Positions 22,255 through 31,660 of a stretch of 35,443 nucleotides of DNA are shown in pieces (positions within the stretch are counted from its first letter, which is position 1; every line of letters starts with the position of its first letter). The position numbers were made by a program, and so were the translations under genes. The stretch comes from Chloroflexota bacterium (GTDB taxonomy: Bacteria > Chloroflexota > Anaerolineae > Promineifilales > Promineifilaceae). The stretch is from NCBI GenBank assembly GCA_009937635.1, contig JAACFF010000017.1:1-35443 (forward strand), given 5' to 3'. A model generated the notes under the pieces. That model saw only the letters and a list, made by a program, of their open reading frames with translations. It was not told the DNA's origin and did not search any database.

Positions 22255-24366
22255 TCAAGCGAGTCGTGCGCGAACGTCGACGGCCGTTACCCCCTCAGCC
22301 AACACAAGCAGGGGGTTGATTTCAATCTCCGCAAGCTGCGGGAAATCATGCGCCAGTTGCCCCAGGCGAATGAGAATATCCAAGGCTCCTGCCTGGTCAG
22401 CGGGCGGGATATCGCGGTGCCCGGCCAGTTTCCTCCCGGCCCACGTGTCATGCAGCAGCCGCTGCGCCGCGGCATCCGTCAGTGGGGCCAGGGCAAAAGC
22501 GACATCTTGCAAGCCTTCGACCTCCACACCTCCGGATCCGAACATGGCCAGCGGGCCAAACTGCGCATCGCGCGTGATCCCGGCGATGACCTCCTGCCCG
22601 CCTCTGATCATGCGCTGCACCAGCACGCCCTCAATTGCCGCCTCGGGATAGGAGGCACGCGCGCGAGCTACCATGGCCTTAAAAGCGTTGGTAACCGCTG
22701 CACCACCAGTCAGGTCGAGGGCCACGCCGCCCACGTCACTCTTGTGCGTGATCTGCGGCGAGAGGATCTTTAGCGCTGCCGGGAATCCGATCTCTTGGGC
22801 GATCCCCTTTGCTTCTGCAGCGGTTCGCGCCAGCGCCGCCGGCGGCGTGGGAATGCCATACGCTTCCAGCAAGCCGTTGGCCACTTCCTGGGACAGCCAG
22901 CCCGCTTTGGCCGCAGCCAGCAGCCGGCGAGCTTTCTCCTCGTTAATGCCTTCCGGCGCTGCCGGCTCTCGCTGTTCTTGCGCCAGGTAATCGGCGCGCC
23001 GGGCCAGGGCCGCCAGCGCCGACGCAGCTCTTTCGGGGAAGGGGTAGATGGGGATGTTTACGGCGCGAAAATGCGCCTGCGCTTCCTGGATGAGGCTGTA
23101 TCCCATGAGGGCGATCACCACCGGCTTTTCGGCCGTCTGGATGATGGGTAAAACCTGCCGCGCCACGGCACCGGCGCTGAACATGGGGGGTGGGGGGAGG
23201 ATGAGCAACACGGCGTGTACATTTTCATCGGCCAGCAAAATTTGCAGGCTGCCGGCGTATTGTTGCGGCGTGGCCGTGGCCAGCATGTCCACGGGATTAC
23301 TCACGCTTGCCGCCTCAGAAAGAGTTTCGCATAGTGTTAATTTGGTATCTTCTGCCAGCGAAGCCAGGAGCAAACCTTCCGCTTCCAGAGCGTCGGCGGC
23401 CATGACACCCGGCCCACCGGCGTTGGTCAAAACAGCCACGTGACGCCCTTGGGGCAGGGGACACCAGGCCAGCGCCCGCGCCCAATCAAACATCTCTTCG
23501 GCCGTTTGCGCGCGCTGCACCCCCGCGCGACGGAAAGCGGCTTCATAAGCTGCTTCCTCTCCGGCCAGCGCGCCGGTATGGGAGGCGGCCGCCTTTTGGC
23601 CACTGCCGGTGCGCCCGACCTTCAGGGCCAGCACGGGCTTGTGCTGGGTTACCTGCCCGGCGACGTCGACAAAGCGACGGCCGTCGCTGATCCCTTCCAA
23701 ATACAAAGCCAATACCCGCGTATGCGCATCGGCCGCCACCGGGGCCAACACATCTGTTTCCGTCACATCCGCCTGGTTTCCTAGACTGACCAACCGCGAA
23801 AAGCCAAATCCCTGGCCGCGAGACCAATCGACAATGGCTGCGCAGATTGCGCCGGAATGAGAGAGAAAAGCGATATCACCCGCCGGTGGGGCGGGTGGGG
23901 GTAGAAAGGTGGTGTCCAGGGGCAGGTGAGTATCTATCAAGCCGATGCAGTTGGGCCCCATCAAGCGCATGCCATGGCGCCGGGCGATGTCGAGGCATAT
24001 TGCTTCCAGCCTGGCTCCCTCCGGCCCAACCTCGCGAAAGCCGCCGGAGGCGATAACGGCCGCCCGCACACTCATTTCGCCGCACGCCTGCAGTGTGGCT
24101 GGAACCACTGCAGCAGGCACCAGCAGCACGGCCAGGTCGGCCGGTCCCGGCACCTGGCTCACATCGACGTAAACAGGACGATCAAACAGCGTCCCCCCCT
24201 TGGGATTGACGAAATGAATCGCGCCCCGGTAGCCACAGTTGGCCAAATTCTGCGCAATGCCATACCCTAGCTTGGCCGGATTGAAAGAGATGCCGATAAC
24301 CACTACGCCTTGCGGATCAAAGAAAGGAGAAAGAGAGGAGTCCATTGCCTTGAGCATGCCACGCAT
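22255..24366 (-). CDS. ADP-forming acetate/acyl-CoA synthetase (fused alpha-beta)
   Basis: 703 residues, the usual length of single-chain ADP-forming acyl-CoA synthetases. The order is: CoA-binding domain (about 10-140: V-V-V-I-G-I-S and G-P-N-C-I-G-L-I), two succinyl-CoA-ligase-like domains with S-H-S-G-A near 169 and the phospho-histidine H263 in A-S-H-T-G-A-L-A-G, then a C-terminal ATP-grasp domain (about 475-700: K-I-L-S-P-Q-I-T-H-K-S-D-V-G-G-V and E-I-N-P-L-L-V). It interconverts acyl-CoA, ADP and phosphate with acid, CoA and ATP, typically to harvest ATP from acetyl-CoA in fermentation. The first ATG has no clear ribosome site; ATGs at codons 4 and 8 are alternatives. Two ACGGCCGT sites flank its 3' end. 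Confidence 0.92.
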   Translation of the reverse strand: MRGMLKAMDSSLSPFFDPQGVVVIGISFNPAKLGYGIAQNLANCGYRGAIHFVNPKGGTLFDRPVYVDVSQVPGPADLAVLLVPAAVVPATLQACGEMSVRAAVIASGGFREVGPEGARLEAICLDIARRHGMRLMGPNCIGLIDTHLPLDTTFLPPPAPPAGDIAFLSHSGAICAAIVDWSRGQGFGFSRLVSLGNQADVTETDVLAPVAADAHTRVLALYLEGISDGRRFVDVAGQVTQHKPVLALKVGRTGSGQKAAASHTGALAGEEAAYEAAFRRAGVQRAQTAEEMFDWARALAWCPLPQGRHVAVLTNAGGPGVMAADALEAEGLLLASLAEDTKLTLCETLSEAASVSNPVDMLATATPQQYAGSLQILLADENVHAVLLILPPPPMFSAGAVARQVLPIIQTAEKPVVIALMGYSLIQEAQAHFRAVNIPIYPFPERAASALAALARRADYLAQEQREPAAPEGINEEKARRLLAAAKAGWLSQEVANGLLEAYGIPTPPAALARTAAEAKGIAQEIGFPAALKILSPQITHKSDVGGVALDLTGGAAVTNAFKAMVARARASYPEAAIEGVLVQRMIRGGQEVIAGITRDAQFGPLAMFGSGGVEVEGLQDVAFALAPLTDAAAQRLLHDTWAGRKLAGHRDIPPADQAGALDILIRLGQLAHDFPQLAEIEINPLLVLAEGVTAVDVRARLA

Positions 24367-24409
24367 TGTAACGGATAGATCTTAGGTAATCAAAGTGGGA
24401 ATTAGAAGC

Positions 24410-24415
24410 TATAAT
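24410..24415 (+). promoter_or_regulatory. Possible -10 box of the LuxR-type regulator
   Basis: A perfect TATAAT about 46 nt before the ATG at 24461. No acceptable -35 is found 16-18 nt upstream, which would suit an activator-dependent promoter or a chance match. Confidence 0.3.
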
Positions 24416-24460
24416 TGTTCCTTCAAGCTGTAAATATCAACGACAGGATACGCTCCAATT

Positions 24461-27226
24461 ATGAACACGCTAAAGGTAGGGACAGATCCATTCGTTCTGT
24501 TATATACTAAATTTCAGCGGCCCCGTTTGCGGGAGAATCTTGTTGTCCGACAACGGCTAATGGATCAAATTAACACAGGTCTCAGACCATGTGACAGTCC
24601 TAATAGCCTAACCATTCCGCGCAAGCTCATTCTCGTGTCCGCCCCCGCAGGCTACGGAAAAACAACTGTGCTGGGCCAGTGGCTTGAAGAATGTCCCCAT
24701 CCCAGCACCTGGCTCTCGCTAGATGCTGGGGACAGTAACCTAAACGTCTTCTTGACCTACTTTACCAAAGCTATCCAAACAGTGTACCCTAGCGCCGTTC
24801 AGCAAACGTCCAGTTTGTTGAAGAGCCATCAAAAACCACCGCATGAATACCTGGCGAGCACGCTGATCAACGAACTGGCTGAACTGCCTGGCAAGCTGAT
24901 ATTGGTTTTGGACGATTTCCATCGTATCGACGGAGAGGCCGTACCCAAACTGGTCACCACTATTCTTGACCGGTTGCCTCCGCAGATTTGTCTGGCCATT
25001 ATCACGCGGCAGGATCCTGACCTGCCGCTCATTCGCATGAGAGCGAGCGGGGAGATGATCGAACTACGTACGGCCGATCTCTGTTTCGCGCCCGATGAGG
25101 TTCACCTATTTCTGCGGCAATCTGTTGGGTCGGCATTGAGCGACGAGGAAGTTGAGACGCTGGACAAGCGCACGGAAGGATGGATCGTGGGTTTACGCCT
25201 TGCAGCCCTGGCGCTTCGTGGCGCAAAAGATCCTGCCGCGTTTGTAAGGGCCTTCCAGGCTAGTGGACATCGCTACGTGATGGAATACCTGTTAGACGAG
25301 GTTCTTTCTCACCAATCATCGGCTATCCAAGACTTTCTCCTACGGACGTCTATCCTGGAGCGATTCTGTGTACCGTTATGCGATGCCATAGTGGACCACC
25401 AGCAAAACGAGGCCATCCTGCAGGAACTGGAGCAGGCTAATCTCTTCCTCGTCTCCCTCGATTTCGAGGGAAATTGGTATCGTTACCACCATCTTTTTCA
25501 GGAGTTATTGGCGCATAGGCTGCATACCCAGCTAGCTGGTGAGGAAATAGCAGCCCTTCACAACAAGGCAAGCGCCTGGTTTGCCGCCAATGCTCTCATC
25601 GAAGAGGCCATGGCTCACTCCTTGGCTGCAGGAGATCAGGTAACCGCTGCCCGCCTCGTTGAAAGAAACTACCGCAAGGCAGTCAATCTAGGACAATGGC
25701 CGCGGCTAAGACGGTGGATGGCCATCCTGCCGGAAAGCATGATTTTGCAGCGACCCGGCCTGCTGATTGCCCGCTGCTGGTTGCTTCATCAAGAGTTCAA
25801 ATTAGCTGCAACCTTTCCGGTGTTTGAGAGCGCTACGGCAATTCTCGAGGACCCCGAACTAAATCCAGATCTGAGCCTGGGAGAAGTGAAGCGCCGCTAT
25901 CTGCTTGCTGAAGCCCATGGCCTGCGGAGCCAGGTTTTGTATTTCTTCACTGAATTTGAACACGGTCTGAGTTTTGCAGAGCAATCCTTGGCTCATTTGT
26001 CACCAACATTCTCGTATGGGCGCAGTGGGGCGTGGTTTTACTGGGGGCTGCATTCTCATGCCCTTGGCAAGGGCGAAGAAGCATCGAGCCGGCTGCAACA
26101 AGTCATCCTCGCCGAGCCAGAGTTTAGCCCATTCACGATGCACCTCTACCTTAGTTTGTGTTATATATATCGTTCGTCTGCCGACTTTCCCCGCCTATTG
26201 CAGGCCGGTCGCTCTTATCTCACCGCCGCCCAAAAAGCAGCCTTGCCTGAGAGTGTGGCCTTTGCCCATTATCATCTTGGTGTTTTGCACTTCGAATGGA
26301 ATGAGCTGGAAACGGCGCGCCACCATTTTGAGGCAGCGATCAACCTGCGCTATTTTGCCCACCAATTGAGCTACTATTCTAGCCTACAAGGTCTCATTCT
26401 ACTCCTCTTGGCACAAGATCAGCCTGAAGATGTGCCGGACTTACTCGCCGCGATGAATGAATTCGCGCAGCATACTGAAAACCATCTCCTGCTGGCCAGC
26501 AGCTGCTCTTTTCAAGCGCGGCTGTCAATGCTTAGGGGCGATCTGGATTGGGCCGAACGTGAGTCTCAAGCTGCCTTCGACGGCCCGCAGGTTGAGCCGA
26601 TGCTCCTCTTCGAAATTCCGGCCCTGACCCGGGCAACCGTGCTGGTCAACCGCAAAACGCCGGAGAGTTTGCGACCGGCGATGACGCTGCTGGATGAATT
26701 GCTCGATCATGCGCAAACCACCCATTTTACCTGGCGACAAATCGAGGTTCTCGCTTTGCAGGCTATGGCTCTGGCAGTGCAGGGGCATACGGAAGCAGCT
26801 TTGTCTCGCCTGGAAGAAGCGGTAGCCCTGGCCAAACCAGGATGGCTGGTGCGTACATTTGTAGATTTGGGGCCATCGCTGGCCGACCTGCTGCGCCAAC
26901 TTGCCAGACGAGGTGTTGCAGTTGATTACCTGAGTCACGTTCTGGCGGCATTTGATTCTGGATCAGATGCAACATTGCCCACTGTCGATCTCCAGGCGGG
27001 ATTCATTGAACCATTGACCGAACGTGAACTGGAAATCCTGCTGCTCTTCGATGAGCGTCTGACCAATCAGGAGATTGCGCAGCAGCTCGTCATCTCACCC
27101 AAGACGGTCAAACGGCATGCGAGCAACATCTACCAAAAACTGAGCGTTAGCAACCGCAGGGAGGCCGCCACCAAGGCCAAGGAGCTCGGCCTTTTGCCCA
27201 CACCGTCAGGGTTTAGAAACAGGTAA
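24461..27226 (+). CDS. MalT-like LuxR-family ATP-dependent regulator (LAL/STAND)
   Basis: 921 residues, normal for large ATP-binding LuxR regulators. The N-terminus (L-L-Y-T-K-F-Q-R-P-R-L-R) is the usual MalT lead-in. Walker A is A-P-A-G-Y-G-K-T-T at 61-69, Walker B is L-I-L-V-L-D-D-F-H-R-I, and a sensor T-R-Q-D-P follows. A long helical, TPR-like sensor region covers about 380-820. The C-terminal LuxR HTH (about 850-910) reads L-T-E-R-E-L-E-I-L-L-L-F then N-Q-E-I-A-Q-Q-L-V-I-S-P-K-T-V-K-R-H-A. Such proteins bind an inducer and ATP, oligomerise and activate nearby genes. The downstream co-directional genes (membrane protein, small protein, lipoprotein, sulfatases) are candidate targets. Confidence 0.93.
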   Translation: MNTLKVGTDPFVLLYTKFQRPRLRENLVVRQRLMDQINTGLRPCDSPNSLTIPRKLILVSAPAGYGKTTVLGQWLEECPHPSTWLSLDAGDSNLNVFLTYFTKAIQTVYPSAVQQTSSLLKSHQKPPHEYLASTLINELAELPGKLILVLDDFHRIDGEAVPKLVTTILDRLPPQICLAIITRQDPDLPLIRMRASGEMIELRTADLCFAPDEVHLFLRQSVGSALSDEEVETLDKRTEGWIVGLRLAALALRGAKDPAAFVRAFQASGHRYVMEYLLDEVLSHQSSAIQDFLLRTSILERFCVPLCDAIVDHQQNEAILQELEQANLFLVSLDFEGNWYRYHHLFQELLAHRLHTQLAGEEIAALHNKASAWFAANALIEEAMAHSLAAGDQVTAARLVERNYRKAVNLGQWPRLRRWMAILPESMILQRPGLLIARCWLLHQEFKLAATFPVFESATAILEDPELNPDLSLGEVKRRYLLAEAHGLRSQVLYFFTEFEHGLSFAEQSLAHLSPTFSYGRSGAWFYWGLHSHALGKGEEASSRLQQVILAEPEFSPFTMHLYLSLCYIYRSSADFPRLLQAGRSYLTAAQKAALPESVAFAHYHLGVLHFEWNELETARHHFEAAINLRYFAHQLSYYSSLQGLILLLLAQDQPEDVPDLLAAMNEFAQHTENHLLLASSCSFQARLSMLRGDLDWAERESQAAFDGPQVEPMLLFEIPALTRATVLVNRKTPESLRPAMTLLDELLDHAQTTHFTWRQIEVLALQAMALAVQGHTEAALSRLEEAVALAKPGWLVRTFVDLGPSLADLLRQLARRGVAVDYLSHVLAAFDSGSDATLPTVDLQAGFIEPLTERELEILLLFDERLTNQEIAQQLVISPKTVKRHASNIYQKLSVSNRREAATKAKELGLLPTPSGFRNR

Positions 27227-27262
27227 TTCAAATCTGAAAAACAATATCGTTTGAGGAAATAG

Positions 27263-27847
27263 ATGGGCTCAACCAACTCCACTTTAAAGCTTCGGCTCCG
27301 TCAGAATATCCCCTTCTTGATGGCCATAATGCGCGGCATTTATGCTGTTCTCCTGGGCATCGTATTGTTATTCTATCCTGATAAATCACGGGTATTCCTG
27401 AGCAATTTCATGGCCGGCTTTTGGATATCCATTGGACTGCTCCTTTTGCGCAAAGATTCGGATGAGGCATTACAGGCCATCGGCAAGCGCACTTCCCTCA
27501 TATTTGGCGTGATAGCCATTGTCTCAGGCCTGCTGGTCATAACCCGGCGCTTTACCCGTGAATGGGTAGATCCCGCTTTACAGGTGCAGATATTAGGATT
27601 GGTCATCTTATTGACGGGTTTGGTTCATATGGTAGGCGTGGTGCGGATTCAGCGTATACGTAAGCGGGGCCGAACTTGGGCTCATATCGTATTAGGGATA
27701 TTTGAAATTGTTCTCGGGGCTATGCTGTTTATTTCGCCCCTGGCTTATGGACCGCCTGTCTATTGGACCGCCATGATATGGGCGCTCGTGGGTGGGGGCA
27801 TGATTATTGGATCGGCCGTTTTCGACCGTTTCAAACGCCCCAATTAG
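27263..27847 (+). CDS. HdeD/DUF308-like six-helix membrane protein
   Basis: 194 residues, starting 36 bp after the regulator with GAGGA about 7 nt upstream. About six hydrophobic helices are seen: G-I-Y-A-V-L-L-G-I-V-L-L-F-Y-P, F-M-A-G-F-W-I-S-I-G-L-L-L-L, L-I-F-G-V-I-A-I-V-S-G-L-L-V-I, I-L-G-L-V-I-L-L-T-G-L-V-H, H-I-V-L-G-I-F-E-I-V-L-G-A-M-L-F and M-I-W-A-L-V-G-G-G-M-I-I. The repeated G-x-x-x-I-x-x-G pattern and the F-Y-P after helix 1 match HdeD/DUF308 proteins, which are linked to acid or general stress but have no proven activity. It is likely co-transcribed with the LuxR-type gene. Confidence 0.8.
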   Translation: MGSTNSTLKLRLRQNIPFLMAIMRGIYAVLLGIVLLFYPDKSRVFLSNFMAGFWISIGLLLLRKDSDEALQAIGKRTSLIFGVIAIVSGLLVITRRFTREWVDPALQVQILGLVILLTGLVHMVGVVRIQRIRKRGRTWAHIVLGIFEIVLGAMLFISPLAYGPPVYWTAMIWALVGGGMIIGSAVFDRFKRPN

Positions 27848-28053
27848 CAGAAACACTCCATAATTTAGCATTACAATAAGTCGAGCCACACTATTTGGCG
27901 TTTCCACAGGAGCCACCGCCACTCAGTTCACCTACCAAAATACATCTTTTGGACCCATGCGTCTGCTCATCGAGCTAGGTTACACTGTAGCAGAAGTTGT
28001 TTTATGCTCAATTTTGAAAAGGGTGACTCTGGACAGCAGCCTATCTGCTCATA

Positions 28054-28338
28054 ATGACAATGGGGACCATGATGAACGATCTACAAATACCCGCCCTGCA
28101 CGAACCAGCCATATACCAAATTCAGATCCACGGGATCCTCGACGAGAGTTGGGGGGATTATTTCGGCGGTCAAGTAGTTACTGATGCCGATGGAGTTGTG
28201 ACTACCCTATGCACCCCACTCATGGATCAGGCGGCGCTGGTCGGCCTTGTTAACCGCCTGAATGGCATGGGACTGCGCTTATTGGCGGTGGAACAGATGC
28301 CCATCGGTAAGAATTGTAGTAAGGAGACAACTAAATGA
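28054..28338 (+). CDS. Small conserved protein of unknown function (94 residues)
   Basis: The frame overlaps the next gene by ATGA, which supports it being real. Three in-frame ATGs (28054, 28069 and 28072) are possible; GGGG sits just before the latter two, so the true protein may be about 88 residues. The core reads Y-Q-I-Q-I-H-G-I-L-D-E-S-W-G-D-Y-F-G-G, then T-T-L-C-T-P-L-M-D-Q-A-A-L-V-G-L-V and L-N-G-M-G-L-R-L-L-A-V. I recall proteins of this type, with a G-x-L-D-x-S-W-x-x-x-F-x-G start and a D-Q-A-A-L-x-G-L-L end, in other bacteria, without a known role. There is no signal peptide and no membrane helix. A small alpha/beta regulator or binding protein is possible; this is a guess. Confidence 0.7.
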   Translation: MTMGTMMNDLQIPALHEPAIYQIQIHGILDESWGDYFGGQVVTDADGVVTTLCTPLMDQAALVGLVNRLNGMGLRLLAVEQMPIGKNCSKETTK

Positions 28339-29141
28339 AGCAAATGATTTTGCTGTACCTACTATTGGTTTCAGCATCATTATTTGCCGCTTGCAGCGGT
28401 GGGTCAACTGCTGCGAAGCTAGATGCAAACAGTATGTCTATTGATACGATGGGCCTGCCCTACTCATGGCAGGCAAATCGTGTCGAAGCCACAGCTTATG
28501 ATAACAGCCAACCGCCAGGGGCGATGGGTCTGCCAGAACATATCCAAGTCAACTTCGGCGTCACTGATCCAGCCGATGTTCAGTTTGGTGACCCCATTCT
28601 CTACATCATTCCGGTAGAGGAGTATAAGCAATTATGGGATGAGGCGGGCAACACGGCCGTATCCAACAATCTAAACAACTTAGAAAGCATCCTCAAGGAT
28701 AAACCAGATCTGAACACAGCCAGTTTGTCTGCCTTACCCTATGAAGCCTACGTCTCCATTGGTGCGGGTAATCTCGCCGTTACTCCGCAAAAAGAATACC
28801 TCGATACGCCTTGGGGCAGTGCTGTTCGTTATGTGGCCAGACCCATGCAGGGTGTTGATGTCATCCTCAACTACGGCGTGGCTTACATCGCCCAAGGATT
28901 AACCGACGATGGTAAATATCTGGTCAGTTTCTTCTATCCCCCGCTATCAACTTCTGCGCTGTCCAACTCAGTTGAAGAAATATCAGAAGCAGAATTTCAA
29001 CAAGCCAACAATGAGTGGGCTACCTACCGTCAAGAGAAAGAGGACATGCTCAATGAGCTGTCTCCATCAGATTGGGACCCAGATCTGACTACCCTGGATG
29101 CAGTCATTGGCTCGCTGCAGTTTGGCGGTTACGGAGGATAG
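28335..29141 (+). CDS. Lipoprotein of unknown function
   Basis: 268 residues. The signal peptide M-K-Q-M-I-L-L-Y-L-L-L-V-S-A-S ends in the lipobox L-F-A-A-C-S-G-G, so it is lipidated at Cys20 and faces outside. The start codon overlaps the stop of the 94-residue gene (ATGA). GGAG lies about 10 nt upstream. The mature part has no motif I can name: a beta-rich region with G-A-M-G-L-P-E-H-I-Q-V-N-F and G-D-P-I-L-Y-I-I-P-V-E-E-Y, and later W-G-S-A-V-R-Y-V-A-R-P. The acidic, tryptophan-containing end S-P-S-D-W-D-P-D-L-T-T-L-D follows a helical segment. It sits 85 bp before arylsulfatase 2; sensing or binding for the regulator/sulfatase cluster is only a guess. Confidence 0.82.
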   Translation: MKQMILLYLLLVSASLFAACSGGSTAAKLDANSMSIDTMGLPYSWQANRVEATAYDNSQPPGAMGLPEHIQVNFGVTDPADVQFGDPILYIIPVEEYKQLWDEAGNTAVSNNLNNLESILKDKPDLNTASLSALPYEAYVSIGAGNLAVTPQKEYLDTPWGSAVRYVARPMQGVDVILNYGVAYIAQGLTDDGKYLVSFFYPPLSTSALSNSVEEISEAEFQQANNEWATYRQEKEDMLNELSPSDWDPDLTTLDAVIGSLQFGGYGG

Positions 29142-29226
29142 AAACATTAGATAGTCTAACAATTTTAGTTTTCGAGTAAGCAGAGTTGCGTAATTTTAGG
29201 CGCAGCAATAACAAAAGGAGACGAAA

Positions 29227-31584
29227 ATGTCGTTAAAAGAATATAAACCTGGAACTGCCTTCACCGGCGTTGTCGGACGCACGTACGATCAATCAGAACC
29301 GGCCTGGCCGGAACCACCGCGGGCCAAGGAAGGAGCACCCAATGTTTTGTTTATCGTTCTGGATGACACCGGTTTCGGGCACCTTGGCTGTTACGGCAGT
29401 CCGATAGCGACGCCCAACCTGGACAGTCTAGCGGAAGGTGGAGTTCGTTACAGCAATATGCACACAACGGCGCTGTGCTCACCCACCCGCACCTGCATCC
29501 TCACCGGGCGCAACCATCACTCCAACAATATGGCCTGCATCACCGAAGGTTCAACCGGCTATCTTGGTTACAATGCCAATATCCCCTTCGAGAACGGCTT
29601 CCTGTCAGAAATGCTTTTGCAGCATGGTTATAATACTTATGCCGTGGGCAAATGGCACCTGACTCCGGTTGACCAGGTCTCGGCAGCCGGACCCTACGAT
29701 CGCTGGCCTTTGGGCCGTGGTTTCGAGCGTTACTACGGCTTTTTGGGTGGAGACACGCACCAATACTACCCCGAACTTGTCTATGACAACCACGTCGTCG
29801 AGCAGGAGAAAACGCCTGAAGAGGGCTATCACCTGACGGAAGACCTGGTCGATAAAGCGATCAGTTTTATTGCCGATACCAAGCAGGTCGCACCCAATAA
29901 ACCTTTCTTTATGTATTTCGCCACCGGGGCGATGCATGCCCCGCATCATGTCCCCAAGGAGTGGGCTGACAAATACAAAGGCATGTTTGAGGACGGTTGG
30001 GACGCCTACCGCGAAGAGGTTTTTGCCAAGCAAAAAGAAATGGGCGTTGCTCCGCAGGACGCAGAACTCTCGCGCCACGATCCCGACGTACAAGATTGGG
30101 ACACGCTGCCCGAAGAAGAACGCAAACTGTATGCGCGCATGATGGAAGTCTATGCCGGGTTCCTGGAACATACTGATTTCCATATCGGCCGTTTAATGGA
30201 CTTTCTGAAGAAAATCGGCGAGTTCGATAACACCCTGATCATGGCTATTTCTGATAATGGCGCCAGCGCCGAGGGCGGCCCTTCTGGTTCGATCAATGAG
30301 AGTTATTTCTTCAATAATGTCCCGGAATCGGTTGAAGATAACATGAAGGCGAGTGATGATCTGGGTGGACCGGAATATTTTAACCATTACCCTTGGGGAT
30401 GGACCTGGGCCGGCAACGCTCCATTCCGCCGCTGGAAACGCGAAACCTATCGGGGCGGCGTCAGCGACCCCTTTATCGTGCACTACCCAGAGGGCATCAA
30501 AACAAAGGGAGAGGTGCGCAGCCAGTTCACCCACGCCGTCGATATGGTGCCCACCGTGCTTGATTTGCTGGGTCTTGAACCACCGACCAGTATCAAGGGC
30601 GTTACTCAAGCCCCAATCGAAGGCGTTAGCTTCGCCGAAACGCTTGAAAATGCTGATGCACCCGGCAAGCATAAGACCCAATACTTCGAGATGCTGGGCC
30701 ATCGTTCAATCTACCACGATGGTTGGCGTGCGGTCTGCCCCTGGCCAGGTCCCTCATTCGCCGAGGCCGGCACCGGTTTTGGCAATCCGATCTCAGCCGA
30801 GAAATTGACTGAACTGGATGAAAAGGGGTGGGAACTGTACCACGTGGCCGAGGATTTTGCCGAGAATCACAACGTTGCCGCCGAAAATCGCGGTAAGCTG
30901 ATTGAGATGATAGCCCAGTGGTATGTTGAGGCAGGCAAGTACCATGTTATGCCGGTCGATGGGCGCGGTCCGATACGCGTCATGGACGAACGCCCAACTA
31001 TTGCTAAAGCCCGCACCAGCTACACATACTATCCGGGCACACAACCGGTGGCCGTCTCAGCCGGTGCCAATGTATTGAACCGGCCGCACAGCATTGCGGC
31101 CGATGTGGAAATCCCGGAAGCGGGCGCTGAAGGCGTCCTCTTCTCCCACGGCGGCAGTGATGGCGGTTACTCGCTTTATATAAAAGACGGGCTGCTGCAC
31201 TATGTACACAACTACATGGCCAGCGAGTATTTCCACGTCGAATCGGTTGAAAAGGTTCCGTCGGGTCATCACAAGCTGCGCTTTGAGTTCGAGGTCACCG
31301 GCCCGCCTAACATCCCCGGGGGCAAAGGTGTACCCGGTCGCGCCCAGCTTTATTTTGATGACAAGCTCGTCGGTCATGCCGATTTCCCCTATACCACACC
31401 ATTAATGTTTGGCGTAGCGGGTGGCGCGCTGGAAACCGGCCGTGACAGCGGCGCGCCAGTCACGCGTGAGTATGCCCCGCCGTTCGAATTCACGGGTACG
31501 ATAGACAGCGTGACCGTGGATGTCAGCGGCGAATTAATCAAGGACAGTGAAGCGGAGTTGCGTCAGATTATGGCGCGGCAGTAA
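29227..31584 (+). CDS. Arylsulfatase 2 (type I, large AtsA-like)
   Basis: 785 residues, with AAAGGAG 7 nt before the ATG. Its first lines mirror arylsulfatase 1 closely (E-Y-K-P-G-T, E-P-A-W-P-E-P and R-A-K-E-G-A-P-N-V), so the two are recent paralogues. Metal ligands D46-D47 (V-L-D-D-T-G), the formylglycine site C84-S-P-T-R with T-C-I-L-T-G-R, G-K-W-H-L and S-D-N-G-A-S are all present. A C-terminal beta-sandwich (about 610-780) is retained. There is no signal peptide. It is the first of two tandem sulfatases, 85 bp after the lipoprotein gene and 76 bp before arylsulfatase 3, probably in one transcription unit. Confidence 0.93.
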   Translation: MSLKEYKPGTAFTGVVGRTYDQSEPAWPEPPRAKEGAPNVLFIVLDDTGFGHLGCYGSPIATPNLDSLAEGGVRYSNMHTTALCSPTRTCILTGRNHHSNNMACITEGSTGYLGYNANIPFENGFLSEMLLQHGYNTYAVGKWHLTPVDQVSAAGPYDRWPLGRGFERYYGFLGGDTHQYYPELVYDNHVVEQEKTPEEGYHLTEDLVDKAISFIADTKQVAPNKPFFMYFATGAMHAPHHVPKEWADKYKGMFEDGWDAYREEVFAKQKEMGVAPQDAELSRHDPDVQDWDTLPEEERKLYARMMEVYAGFLEHTDFHIGRLMDFLKKIGEFDNTLIMAISDNGASAEGGPSGSINESYFFNNVPESVEDNMKASDDLGGPEYFNHYPWGWTWAGNAPFRRWKRETYRGGVSDPFIVHYPEGIKTKGEVRSQFTHAVDMVPTVLDLLGLEPPTSIKGVTQAPIEGVSFAETLENADAPGKHKTQYFEMLGHRSIYHDGWRAVCPWPGPSFAEAGTGFGNPISAEKLTELDEKGWELYHVAEDFAENHNVAAENRGKLIEMIAQWYVEAGKYHVMPVDGRGPIRVMDERPTIAKARTSYTYYPGTQPVAVSAGANVLNRPHSIAADVEIPEAGAEGVLFSHGGSDGGYSLYIKDGLLHYVHNYMASEYFHVESVEKVPSGHHKLRFEFEVTGPPNIPGGKGVPGRAQLYFDDKLVGHADFPYTTPLMFGVAGGALETGRDSGAPVTREYAPPFEFTGTIDSVTVDVSGELIKDSEAELRQIMARQ

Positions 31585-31591
31585 ATTGATT

Positions 31592-31625
31592 AGAACTGGC
31601 GGTCCTCCGAAGGCTCGCCAGTTCT
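31592..31625 (+). repeat. 10-bp perfect inverted repeat between tandem sulfatase genes
   Basis: AGAACTGGCG (31592-31601) and its complement (31616-31625) with a 14-nt loop, 7 nt after the stop of arylsulfatase 2 and 20 nt before the ribosome site of arylsulfatase 3. There is no T-run, so it is more likely an mRNA stem setting relative expression than a terminator. Confidence 0.6.
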
Positions 31626-31660
31626 CAGCGATTACAAATTACAAAAAAGGAGAAAATTCA

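Noticed and set aside
31547-31660. Upstream extension of arylsulfatase 3 into arylsulfatase 2
   Set aside because: The extension includes the intergenic hairpin and the ribosome site and has no family similarity; GTG at 31661 is the better start.
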